The notes beneath the pieces were generated by a model that was not told the DNA's origin, searched no databases, and saw only the letters and a program-made list of their open reading frames with translations. Positions 21,701 through 32,725 of a stretch of 64,000 nucleotides of DNA are shown one piece after another (position 1 is the first letter of the stretch; each line of letters opens with the position of its first letter). Origin of the DNA: Crossaster papposus (Eukaryota; Echinodermata; Asteroidea; Velatida; Solasteridae); the NCBI GenBank assembly GCA_037893245.1, contig JBAIAA010000349.1, positions 434,001-498,000 on the forward strand, in the 5' to 3' direction. The translations under genes were made by a program, and so were the position numbers.

Positions 21701-24700
21701 AGTAAACTGACCAATACCACAGCTTATACAAAACATCACATGTGTGACTCGCACAAAATAATGAACATTCAGTTTATTTACAGCTACATATAATTGTTCA
21801 GATGGGGTCTATTCCTGTGTCATCATCCGGTAAATAAAATTGGTGCTGTCAGTGTCAGTACAGTCAAGTACTGCACTGAAGAGCTACTCCAATTCCAGAT
21901 TTAAATTTTCATCCATTGATCCAGAAGGTATGCTGTCAAAAATAAATAAAAACAAAAACTGTAATTTGTTCATTCAAGAAAGATATTCTAATCAGAAGAG
22001 AATTTCTGATTGCCATTTAACTTGCCTGTAAAATGCATCAGTGGCTATCGTTAGTGCCTACGGCAGTTGACGAGCTGATTCCCAGACATACCCAGGCCGA
22101 CACATTGACAATAATATTTTGATATCGATCTTGGAACCGCACTGGTTGATATTAGCCAGGTTCCAAGAGTAACTTAAGGTATTGTCATTTTCAGGGAATC
22201 AGATATAGCTACTACGTTGTTGCCTAAAAATATCAATACAAATCACCAATGGCAAAAAAATATTACGATAGTGCTAGAACTATATAACATAAGGCACCCT
22301 AGTAGGAGTATAAACATCCCCTGCCTGACCCTTCCCCCATACTTTGCAATAAAATGGCATTTCCATCTTAGGTGGTTAACAGTTTTGGGTGGATTCTTCT
22401 GTGGTTATGGTAAGTATTGCGAACCATTGTGCTGATGCATTGGTGTTGTTGATGATGCCGTGTGTTCTTTGGCACCTTGCAAAATCGGGAACCGATTTCA
22501 AAATAATAAAAATTAAAAAAAGCCTTGCCTAAAATACGACAAATATATTTGTTAATATAATACTATAGCTCCATTCCTTGTTTTTTCTTACTTTCTAAAT
22601 AATTCCTTTTCGCTGCAGACCGTGGCAACTCCCGTGTGAAAAAAAAGCGACACACGACGACACAACTCCGACCAGGCATTAGTACACAATCGGTTGTATT
22701 CGCCTTCGCCGCTCTAGTCGCGTCGTGGCATTGATTTTCATACACCAATTTCATGTTATTTACACTTGTCAGTCTTTTTTCATAACTCTCCAGGTACTAA
22801 GTTACTTCTTTACACACAAAAATGCGGTTTCTGAAGCTGTGCCATCGGCAGAAGCTTGAATGATGATTCTCTCCATTTGACGAGAAAATTTTACTCACGC
22901 ATGGCGCATGCATTTGTTTACATATAGTGCGCCACCTATCGACACATCACTTTTGTATGGAAAGCCGCGTCTTTTAGAAATCGATCGTAAATAATGGGAT
23001 GGGGGACATAACTTTGTTATAGTTTAAATTTATTTTTAAGATGCATCCTTCTTACCAAAATGATTTCGAAATGTATATCAATTTGTGAAATGTAAGTAGG
23101 GGTGGGGGCTACTATTATTAGCCTAAATAAATTCATTGTCACCTTTCTTTTCTTTTTGTCAATATGGCTGTCCATACTGTGCCTGTTGCGACGTCATCGA
23201 TTCAAGGACCAAAAACGGGTCTTTCGAGGCCTAATTTCACCCCTTTGTTCCATTCCCTTGCTCCGACAACAAGGATTTTTTAATTCGCAGTGGTTCAATT
23301 TATGTGTTTGTGAATTTTCGTTCTGTTCCCCGTCAGGTACCACCAGGCAACACGAAAAACGGGGACGTAACCACTGACCTCTATACATGGACAGATCATC
23401 CATTGTTTCATTTTGAAGTCGGCATGCAGAGAAGTGCAACATGGCGTCACTGCTGTGAGCCAATGAAATGTCCAGGTGTAGAGTTCAGTTGGTTGGTAAA
23501 TCCACTGACCTATACAACTGGACATTTCATTGGCTCACAGCAGTGACGCCATGTTGCACTTCCAGTTCGCGCCGACTTCAAGTGTTAGCACAGCAGAATA
23601 TGGACAATGATCCGTCCAGGTGTTGAGGTCAGTGGGACGTAACACGGCCTAGAGGACCCCTTTCATCTTGCTTCATATGCATAATGCTGATGTCCCTCAG
23701 TTCAAATTGATCATTATCAATCATTCGACTCGACCTAAATGAGAAAGAGAGAACCTCGATCCCTCCTTTGTGGTGGTCATTGTGCTTGCGGAATGTTGTG
23801 GTTTCGCAAGTTGAACTCGATCCTTTTAGGTTTTTAGGGGAGTGCGTTAGGTAACGAGTCCCTCGGTCTCATATCATGGATGCTGGGTATACATTATTTA
23901 ATTGCAGGACTACCCATCGCCTGTGCTTAGGTGGACTGGCTCCATTGCAGATACTGTCAAATTTTTGAAGACATGTGGATGTTCTGTGTTACAATGTGAA
24001 ATAAAGAAGCAAGAAGTACACATGTCTGAAAGAGAAACAAAATGTAGGTATAGTTCGTGTTTTAGTTGGTGTTTGTTGGGGTGTTTGAGTTAATATTTCA
24101 TACGCACTGTGGACCTCCGAACAATTGACGTACTTCCACAGGATGCGGGAAGAGGTTACGGTTTGTGGACTTGGACAGGTCCACAGTCCGTTTTGCCCTC
24201 TCTGAAAAAGAGCTTTAGAGGAAAAACGGGTTAGGGTTATGTATAAAAAAATGTAAGAGGAACGTACAGCTGTGAGGCCCGAGATCAAAATTTGAGGTTT
24301 TTTGGGGTGGACGAAAAAAGAGAGTATATTTAGCCAACGTTTTCTTAACTACACAAAGACAAATGAATCGTACTGGAAGGTAAAACTGTTGTGTTTGTTT
24401 GTTTGTTTGTTTGTTGGGGGGGGGGGGGTTTGTTTGTTTGTTTGTTTGTTTGTTTGTTTGTTGGGGGGGGGGGGGGGGGTGCTTGTTTGTTTGTTGGGGT
24501 GTTTGTTTGTTGTTGGGGGGGGGGGGGGTTTGTTTGTTTGTTTGTTTGTTTTAGCCCACTAGAGGAGTCAGGCTGGCACAGGGATTACTCTTCTCACTTT
24601 TTACAGTCGTGGCCCGGGTTCGTTTTTTGTGGATGGGTTTTCAGTCCGCGTAGTTGTTCACCCACCTCCAAAACCATTCACCTCGTTCTCTTCTTCTTTC

Positions 24701-25233
24701 ATGTTTCTGTATACGAGTTGTGATTGGTCATGATTAGCAGTGATTATAATATTAATGAATATTCATGATATAGCATTTAAAATTACCTGTTTAACAGCTA
24801 GTGTATAAACAGTTAATTATTAATTATTGATGTAGGCCCCACCGGAGGAATACAAAAAAAGTTGTAACTGGTACCTGGCCCGGTAGGTTTGTGCAAAAAC
24901 ATTGTTCAGATTTTATTTGTCATATACAATCCCATGATGATTTAAAAATGTTGAAAATGATTATTAGGATCAAAAAGAAACATTCAAAAATCTAAACATA
25001 CGCTTTTTCTCTTCAAGAAAGTATCTTTATAATTATTTAATTCAAAATGTGTATTTTTCCTCTTTGTAGTGGTATTCAAGACAACTTTTGGGGAGTTAAG
25101 TCTTATACCTGCGGATGAACACGGAGCATTCCTCGATGACATGTGGCAGTGGACACTGTCTCGCTTCAAAGGTCACTCCCAGCAGTCCATGTGCATGACC
25201 ATGGAGTTTGTAGTTATACACGTTCGTAAATAA
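18783..25233 (+). CDS. JHAMT-like class I SAM-dependent methyltransferase (4 exons, 263 aa)
   Basis: Exons 18783-18957, 19465-19781, 23908-24043 and 25070-25233 join in phase (phases 1, 0, 1) and end at TAA 25231-25233. Motif I VLDVGCGSGEE (36-46) binds SAM, and the acidic residue after strand 2 is D61 (TGIDSAEAM). VVRDA and KVVSFFVLHWIP match motifs II/III and the Methyltransf_11/12 fold. The C-terminal exons resemble the tail of arthropod juvenile hormone acid O-methyltransferase (CEIKKQEVH, then IPADEHGAFLDDM and a closing VVIHVRK). The length is near the family norm. Non-arthropods make no juvenile hormone, so the substrate is unknown and is probably a small carboxylic acid. Intron 2 (4.1 kb) is full of SINE and MITE copies. 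An extra upstream exon is possible. Confidence 0.85.
19854..20175 (-). mobile_element. tRNA-derived SINE (intact copy)
   Basis: In reverse complement it has an A-box-like TAGTTGGTAGGGGAGAGAGC and a B-box GTGGTTCGAATCCG. A second copy of the same unit starts at about 35640 and is split by later insertions. Confidence 0.75.
20263..20430. mobile_element. Short MITE with ends GGCGGATCC / GTATCCGCC
   Basis: Begins CAGCGGCGGATCCAGG and ends CCTGTATCCGCC, with G-rich and C-rich runs between them. The hAT-like ends are inverted. The target duplication is unclear. Confidence 0.6.
20431..23361. other. No gene recognised (methyltransferase intron 2)
   Basis: This intronic stretch holds only short open frames, none related to a known family. 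No exon that fits the phase of the flanking methyltransferase exons was found here. Confidence 0.45.
23362..23643. mobile_element. Palindromic MITE in methyltransferase intron 2
   Basis: The arms are inverted copies. The inner part pairs GTGCAACATGGCGTCACTGC and the adjoining CAATGAAATGTCCAG with their complements, and the outer part pairs GTAACCACTGACCT with AGGTCAGTGGGACGTAAC. The loop is short (about 40 bases). Confidence 0.8.
24390..24556. repeat. (TTTG)n tracts alternating with long G runs
   Basis: Three TTTG arrays are each interrupted by runs of 10 to 18 G. The G-rich strand could form quadruplexes. It lies in methyltransferase intron 3, and reading frames across it are artefacts. Confidence 0.9.
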
Positions 25234-25239
25234 GTCACC

Positions 25240-25500
25240 GGTGGAAATCTAGACTCAGTAGGCACAAAAAAGTGCTTAGCACAAAACTAGTTTTGCTCAG
25301 CACAAAACTAGTTTTGCTCAGTAAAAACAGGTTAATAGGCAAAACTCTATGTGCTTTTCATGCTAAGCAAAAACTAGCTAACTATCGGTCACAAACGATA
25401 AACTTAACCTGAATATTTGACTGGTAACCTTGTTTTTTTCCAAGGACATTTTTTCATGCTAAGCAAATTTGTGTGCTTATGTTTTATGAAATTGGCCCCA
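25240..25500. mobile_element. GGGGCC / GCTTAGCA foldback family copy
   Basis: Contains AAGTGCTTAGCACAAAAC, ATGCTAAGCAAAAAC and the end ATGAAATTGGCCCC. It starts within about 10 bases of the methyltransferase stop, so it probably supplies most of that gene's 3' untranslated region. Confidence 0.7.
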
Positions 25501-25686
25501 GCTGGTTGGCATGTGGAACAAAACCTGAAACTTGGTTATCGACGTCAGCTCACAAGATTTGTCAGTGGCGAGCCCATTATGGGATCTTTGATTATTTGCG
25601 AAATATCTTCAAATATATTTATTAGTTTAAAAGATATGTATGTTAGATATAACTCGAATTAATTATAATTATAAAGTGAACAAAGA

Positions 25687-25760
25687 AATTGGCTAGGCGT
25701 GATCCGAACCTGCGACCGATCAATACCGGGCGGCGCTCTACCAACTGAGCTATCTTGACC
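25687..25760 (-). repeat. tRNA-like sequence (SINE head or tRNA pseudogene)
   Basis: The reverse complement reads AAGATAGCTCAGTTGGTAGAGC (A-box) and GCAGGTTCGGATC (B-box), spaced as in tRNA. The acceptor ends (GGTCAAG and CGCCTAGCC) do not pair, so a working tRNA is unlikely. Confidence 0.55.
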
Positions 25761-25769
25761 TATGTTGGA

Positions 25770-27040
25770 GGTTTCCCAAATTGTCAGTATCATTGTGCAA
25801 GGGTGCTAGTCAGCTAGAGGCCTATAACGAGGACATTTTTATTAGGGGACCCCCTGAAGTAAATTTGCTGACTCTGAGCCAGCGAGCGCGAAGGCATTTA
25901 TTGGATTCTAGATGCTCTGTGGTGCAATCTGAGGCATGTCCCGACTACTTTCCTCTAAATCTTTGTATAAAATTTGCAATTTTTTTATTGGCATTTTTGT
26001 ATTGCAAGGAGGGGGGTGACTGGCATCACGATCAAAAGGTGATGAGCATCAAGACATACCATCGCCTATTAAACAGTTCACTGCAAAATCGCTTATTTGT
26101 TATCAAGTACACATTGCGTAGGCTTATTTTACCAATCAAGGTCAAGATTTCAGATTTATAGTTCTGTGGAAACTTGAACTGAGGTAAGAACATGCATTAA
26201 GATTAATTGTGCTGTGGTAACGTTGAACTCTCAATGACCTGTCTAATGGTCACAAGTACTCATAGTAGTCTCAAGTCTCAAGTCTCACAATAACTTAGGG
26301 TTAAATGGGGGTCATTGTACACCTGACGATAGACGATGATTAAAGTATAGATGGAGAATTACTGAAAAGTCAGGCTATAGTCTAATGTTATTTCCCTCAG
26401 TCGGCAAATGGGTCGATCACCAAATTATTAATGTAGTGCTAGTGGCCCATTTTGTCCAATGATTTGTTGTGGTCCAGTTGCGTACAGGCTCCAAAAATGC
26501 TGACAGGGAATTTCCCCGGCCAAAAATTAATTTGTGAAATCTCCCCACCCGCCCCGGCCCGGATTCAGGCGCCAACACGCGGTTTGTTTTACATTTATTT
26601 CGAAAACCGAAAAGTGATGGTGAAACTCGGACCCGAAAGAAAGTAATTTATAAACAAGACTCGGAACGCCGCTGATTAGGTAATTTAGCTGCCTTGATGG
26701 AAAGCGCCTACTGAATTGACAGAATCTTGAGGTCAAGATATTGCGGTCTCGTTTTGCATAATTAATCACCAAATCTGCTCTCATAGACTAAAACAAGAGC
26801 AAAGGCGCACCTATAAGGCAGGCGCTGCCATATACGCACCATAGCGCCCTCTTGTGATAACACTACATACAGGCTCATCATCATTTCCGTAAACAGGATC
26901 GAGGACGTGTTCAAAGTGTGCTAGCTACTGCCTGGTAGGTTGAATCATTTGGCCCTTTATTTTGGCTTTTCTGTCCACAGATTTTCCCTTGTGTGGTATT
27001 CGTATAAACCCGACGTCTGATGTCACAGGACTGCTTTGTT
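25770..27040. other. No gene recognised
   Basis: Intergenic between the methyltransferase and FBXL4. The piece AAAGCGCCTACTGAATTGAC (about 26700) is shared with 59027-59060 and marks another dispersed repeat. Confidence 0.45.
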
Positions 27041-27047
27041 TGAAAGT

Positions 27048-27175
27048 TAGGCCGCGTCCGAATCTCTTGTCTAGTATGGCTATTGTCTAGGTGTTCGCCA
27101 TTTAAATACACGCGAGAAGGCTGACAAATAATAGACGTAGCCGTAGCTCTAGAAGCCCGTTTCGGACACGGCCTC
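27048..27175. mobile_element. Short MITE with ends AGGCCGCGTCCGAA
   Basis: Left AGGCCGCGTCCGAA and right TTCGGACACGGCCT are inverted copies about 100 bases apart. This end type is widespread among hAT-like MITEs. Confidence 0.65.
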
Positions 27176-27301
27176 AAACACAAACATTTGCGTGTGAATT
27201 TGTGAAACCATAGAGCAAGGAACAGAAACCAGCCCCAGTGCAATGATTGGCAGCTAACTGCAGATGGTGGTCAGGCATAATTGTACTCGGTGTTTGACGT
27301 T

Positions 27302-27580
27302 CAGGGCCAAGTTCAAATTTGTGTGCTTATGCAGCTCTATGATAGAGCAAATTTGCTTAGCACAAAAAAGTCTTGCTCAGCACCAAAAGGTTTTGCTCAT
27401 TAAAAACAGGTTACCAGCCAAAAGTCTACGTGCTTTTCACGCTAAGCCAAAAACCAGCCGATTATCAATTGAAAACAATAAAGATCACATGAAAATTTGG
27501 TGTGTAACCTTGTTTTTGCCAAGGACAAATTTTCATGCTAAGCAAATTGTTGTGCTTAGCAGCTCTATGAAATTGGCCCT
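27302..27580. mobile_element. GGGGCC / GCTTAGCA foldback family copy
   Basis: Ends CAGGGCCAA and AATTGGCCCT, with the internal core AAGATCACATGAAAATTTGG shared with 12180-12200 and 50330-50350 (the last in reverse). Confidence 0.8.
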
Positions 27581-27713
27581 AGCTCATCAGCTTCCCCTTG
27601 GCCTTGGTCGCCACACAAACTCTTTTCGTGCATGTACGTGCTTCATTATTCATTGAAATATTGGTCACTTTCGGCACAAGTTAAGCCAAGAGTATAAAGT
27701 TAATGCATATGAT

Positions 27714-27846
27714 GTCACACGCGCTACGCGTACGCGCTAATCGCACGTACAACCGGGCGGAGCGGTGAGGTCAAACACACTTTGTTTGACCTCACCGCTC
27801 CGCCCGGTTGTACGTGCGATTAGCGCGTACGCGTAGCGCGCGTGAC
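27714..27846. repeat. GC-rich palindrome with about 63-bp arms and a tiny loop
   Basis: The arm ACCGGGCGGAGCGGTGAGGT and its flanks pair with an almost perfect reverse copy across a loop near CACACTTTGTT. The outer ends are GTCACACGCGCTACGCG and CGCGTAGCGCGCGTGAC. No known family was recognised. Confidence 0.9.
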
Positions 27847-27966
27847 GTCAATGCAACCCCTTTATTAGATCATAAAGGCCAAAACCTGGGAAAAGCTCAT
27901 AAACAAGCTGATTTTTTTTCTTAGGATAGGTCCAGGAATATGAGTAGAATTTTTGCGGATATAAAT

Positions 27967-28353
27967 GTGACCTGGCACCACGAAATGAGCGAAAAGTTGC
28001 ACATTGCCAAAACAAGTTATTGTCCAAAACATCAATTTTTCATGTGGAAGGTCGTTTTGGAGTTGTTAACCATCCCAAAATTGTATAGCTCAATTAAAAC
28101 TCTAAAGTGTTTTTTTTTGTGGCTGAATTGCACTGAGTGATAGTATAGTTGACACGGTTCACAGACTTTGAACTCTGTTTTTTTTAAACAAGGGAGCTTC
28201 AGCTATTTCAAAAGAGTATAGCGACAGCTAGGAATAAGCTACAGCAACACACAATACATCATTTGAAAGCTAAGAACTTCTTCTTTCTAGAAATGTAATA
28301 ATGTCAACTTTTTAATTTCGTGACTTTCCACCCATTTCGTGGTGCCAGGTCAC
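27967..28353. mobile_element. MITE with ends GTGACCTGGCACCACGAAAT
   Basis: The left GTGACCTGGCACCACGAAAT is matched by ATTTCGTGGTGCCAGGTCAC on the right. Shorter relatives carrying TTTCGTTGGAGCAGGTCAC occur near 41000, 53425 and 57737. Confidence 0.8.
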
Positions 28354-28580
28354 TTATACGTCCGGCGCGAACTGGTTAAAACCCTTTTCAGAAAAAATGT
28401 TGCAACCTATAAATGCTAATTTGTTTTTCTTCATATATCACCTCAATAAACGTCAGTCAATGTTGAAAAAACACGAATCTTGGACTGAGAAACATTTCAA
28501 CTTTTGTTACTTATATCAGAAAAAAATTACCTAACTTTAGAAAATGTTCTTGACTCTCTGTTGGCTTTTTTACACATTTT

Positions 28581-28830
28581 TGACCGTTCACGACGAAAGG
28601 GCTGTAAAGTAGGCATATTGACGATTTGAGATATTTAGAGAAATGAAATCTACAAGAAATAAGCTTTAAAATGATGTATTACAAGACATAGTTGGTATTT
28701 ATGGTTAGCTACAACAAGTAACACTGAATATGAAAATTCTTTGTTTTTTTATTGTTTTTCACATATTTAATGGTCCTTTTCTCAAAATAAGCTCTGGCGA
28801 CTTTACAGCCCTTTTTGTCGTGGATGGTCA
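28581..28830. mobile_element. MITE with ends TGACCRTYCACGACRAAA
   Basis: Left TGACCGTTCACGACGAAAGG and right TTTTTGTCGTGGATGGTCA are inverted copies, continued by GGCTGTAAAGT / ACTTTACAGCC. Confidence 0.8.
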
Positions 28831-29063
28831 AATTTTACAGAAGTGGCGTCTGGATGCTACATTATTTCCAAAATGTTGAAAGCTTTTGTTTTAACTTTTC
28901 CTCTTGAAATGAAGAACAAACAAAAAATGGAAATTCCGAACCTACAGAAAAGAGTTGGGCTTTAATCTCAGTTTGTCTCTTATTGTAAACAGGAATGTAA
29001 CAAGAACATTCATCGGCTGAAGCTAAGCGAGGCGAACGCTCCGTAGTTTTCAGGTTTTTTTTT

Positions 29064-29258
29064 ATGGGTTGCGGTCCTTCAGGGTTCTGCAATCCCAAGG
29101 TCAAGATGTCCACAACGGTCGGTCAGTTTGCCGCGGAAGTCATGCACTTCAGCTCCCAGTATGGGACGGACGGCAACGTGTCCTATGTGGTGCCCAATCT
29201 GGCTGGGCCTTCGACTATCTACCCAAGCTATGGCGACATGACGGCTGCATGCGTGTTT
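29064..29258 (+). CDS. FBXL4: FBXL4 exon 1 (or first exon in window)
   Basis: Encodes the start of the N-terminal domain with AAEVMHFSSQYGTDGNVSY and NLAGPSTIYPSYGD, clearly FBXL4. It ends in phase 0 at TTT, directly followed by the donor GTGAGT, which is also the target duplication of a hAT-like element. Confidence 0.88.
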
Positions 29259-32200
29259 GTGAGTGTCAGAGTCTTTTCACAAGTCTTTTCACAAGTCTTT
29301 TCACAAGTCCAGTCACAAGTCTTTTCACAAGTCTTTTCACAAGTCTTTTCACAAGTCTTTTCACAAGTCTTTTCACAAGTCTTTTCACAAGTCTTTTCAC
29401 AAGTCTTTTCACAAGTCTTTTCACAAGTCTTTTCACAAGTCCAGTCACAAGTCCAGTCACAAGTCCAGTCACAAGTCCAGTCACAAGTCCAGTCACAAGT
29501 CCAGTCACAAGTCCAGTCACAAGCCCAGTCACAAGCCCAGTCACAAGCCCTTTCATAAAGCCCAGTCACAAGCCCTTTCATAAAGCCCAGTCACAAGCCC
29601 TTTCATAAAGCCCAGTCACAAGCCCTTTCATAAAGCCCAGTCACAAGTCCTTTCATAAAGCCCAGTCACAAGTCCTTTCATAAAGCCCAGTCACAAGTCC
29701 TTTCATAAAGCCCAGTCACAAGTCCTTTCATAAAGCCCAGTCACAAGTCCTTTCATAAAGCCCAGTCACAAGTCCTTTCATAAAGCCCAGTCACAAGTCC
29801 TTTCATAAAGCCCAGTCACAAGTCCTTTCATAAAGCCCAGTCACAAGTCCTTTCATAAAGCCCAGTCACAAGTCCTTTGACAAAGGAATGATTTTGTCGG
29901 AGCTGATTTGAATAGCTTGTGATTTGAATTGCTTGTGATTTGAATTGGAACTTGAGGACTTGCAGGGACTTGACTACATCCCTGGTGAGTGTATGCTCAG
30001 TACCCGTTAGACCCTTAGACACAGAGATATGCCAAGATCTCACGAAATTAAACAAAAAACAAAAATGGGCACTAAATTGGCGGAGTGCCCCTTAATACCA
30101 CTTGAACAAATTGTAGCAAAGTGTCTTGCCCAAGAACACAAGCACCATGTTCCCTGTCAGGGTTCGAACCCACGTATCATCGTACAGTAGTCAAACACCG
30201 TAACAAACATTTTAATTGTATTTTTGCAAGAAAATGTAACATTCATGTAATTTGGCCTGTTGAATGCTCTATTGATCACCGAGGGAGGCTAGTTTTACTA
30301 CACCACGAGATAAAAGCATTCAAAATTTGTTGAACACCACACCCAAAGATTCTGTTTGGTTTTAATAATTTAAAATTATCGAAATCTAAATACAGTTGAA
30401 ATGAACTTTGGTTTCAATACAAAATTGGTGGAAAATGTCTTTGCTCTTTTCTAATCCACCCCTTCACGAAGTGTTTGAATCCAGCTCTGTAGCGCTGGCT
30501 CTTTGGAACAATACGCACTCAACACGCGCACATCAAAATACATTTGCACACAAATATCGCGCCATGGGCATAGTACTTTGGTTGCTACGGGTATAGTACT
30601 TTTGGCCATACACAGAAAGATAGTAAAAATAGAAAATACCATGTGACTAGCTCTCAGCCAATCAAGGCACAGAACCTGTGAGTGAGGTGTTATAAAAGGT
30701 AATAGTTCTATGGTGACCGAGTTCTATGTGTGGTTTCCCCATTGGCAAAAGTTGCCCGTGATAAACCATCGGTATTAAGGAGTTTGTGTAAATTGCCATC
30801 CTATTGATTATCGCAGAGGACCTATGGACCCTGGTGGGAGTTAGCGCCATCTAGCCAGCCACGGATTGGCCGCTATGCCAAAAAGACCTACCTAGGTCAA
30901 GACTTTGTAGGTAAGACCTTTAGTCATATAAAATAACGCATGCATTAACCCTAACCAGGGATGTAGTCGAGTCCATTACAAGTCCCTGCAAGTCCCTGCA
31001 AGTCCATCAAAAGTCCTTCAGTTCCAATTCAAATCACAAGCTATTCAAATCAGCTTTGACAAAAGCATTCCTTTGTCATTGTTCATCAAGTTACTTGTGA
31101 CTGCCTTATGAAGGGACTTGTGACTGGCTTCACGAAAAGACTTGTGAATGGACTTGCAGGGACTCGACTACAACCCTGACCCTAAATACCCCAAGCCCAT
31201 CAAACTCCAACTGCAGGTTTTGGCAGGTTTGGTACCAAACTTTAGCAACTTGTTGTTGAACTTTGTTTGACTTAATACAAAACGCTAGGAGACCCTGTTG
31301 AATTCTGTGAGGTTCAGGGCAGAAAGGCATGAGACTTGTACAAATTGTTGGACCTTGGGGGAATGCACAGGCATTTATTCGTGGGTGAGCTCAGGCTGGT
31401 CACAACACAGTTTCTGGTCAACTGCAAGTGTGATGTGTACACCCTGTATGTCCCCACTCAAACACAGTCCAACACGCTGAACCAATGGCCAGTTATCACT
31501 GATCCTGAACACTGAAAAATGCATAGACCCATCTGTACCAAGTCAATCAAACGTCAACAGCTGGAGTTTGGCTGGTTTAGTACTGTTACGTTCAGTACCA
31601 ATAATTACTAAACCTGTGTGCAGCTGTTGAAGTTTGTTAGGTTTGATATGCTTTTTAGTTCAAGAGCCTAGGGGGTTAGGGTTAAGTGTGAATATAGCAA
31701 TATGTCCAAGTACCAGAGTTTCTAGTCCAAACAATTTTGGACTTGTAATACTTTAGGGATGGGCGATTCCATGTAATCGATTCCAAACCCAGAATCAAAA
31801 TCGCAATTCCACCTTTTTTTTAGGAATCGATCCCTGAAGTGGTCGATTCCATTCTCGAAAGATTCGATTCCAGAAAGCGCCCAACGATTCTAAGAATTTA
31901 CCGACTCCGCAACCCCAGTTTTCTTTGAAGACCCAAGCCAATTAACATTTATGTTACCGGTTACTGGCTTTGTCTGCAAAACCACAAACATAACCTTCCG
32001 ACAGATATGGCATTTTTATTTATTTCATTTAACACCCAACAGCGCTATAGCGCTAATTACAGGATGAGAGATAATGTGAAGAAATTACAGTTTTAGAGGT
32101 GGGAGAAAAACCCCAGAAGAATATTCTGGGGATCCCACGTAAACAGGCAGGGACTGAAAAACCAATCCACAAATTCACATCCCTATAGCATTTTCTAATG

Positions 32201-32690
32201 CTATTAGTCAAAAAATTGAAACGATTCCGAATGGAATCACGATTGTTTGACGGAATCGAAATTGATTCCAAAAATGCTGAAGTCGCCCCCACCACTACTT
32301 AATACTGTGTACGAGAGTCTTGGAACAAAGACTAGGGAGCAGACCTGACAGCGCCCCCTGCAGTTCATTCGCAGAGTCCATGACGCGCAGTTTGTTTATT
32401 CTCTGCCCTCTCTACAGACCTGTGGTACGCTGAAAAGGTCTACCCCACCGAGGTCTGCATCTATGAGACGTATCACCCAGGCTCTGTGGTGCAGATATAT
32501 GCCTGTGACTGTGAGAAGGACCAGGCTGGTCAGATTGTCAATGACTGTGTCAGGTTAGTATTAGTCTTTGCCCAAAACGACAGTAATCGATATTGTGCAC
32601 GTCGCATATAATCTTCTTACTCTTCTTTCTCTTCTTTCTCTTCATAATTTTACTTCATCTTCCTCTTCTTCCTCTTCTTCCTCTTCTTCC

Positions 32691-32725
<35 letters not shown>

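Noticed and set aside
25687-25760. Functional tRNA gene on the minus strand
   Set aside because: A- and B-box are good, but the acceptor stem does not pair; a SINE head or tRNA pseudogene is more likely.
29064-29608. Open frames with FSQV, FTSL, SHKP or TCEK repeats
   Set aside because: They run into the minisatellite of the hAT-like element after the FBXL4 exon 1 donor. The conserved protein stops at that donor.
29272-29877. CRISPR-like regular repeat array
   Set aside because: Units are contiguous without unique spacers, and the host is a eukaryote; it is a minisatellite.
30408-30500. Candidate FBXL4 exon 2 containing NWWKMS and FESSSVAL
   Set aside because: No acceptor lies between the upstream in-frame stop and the WW residues, and the donor phase is wrong. 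The true exon with RTYGPWWE is at 30817-30910.
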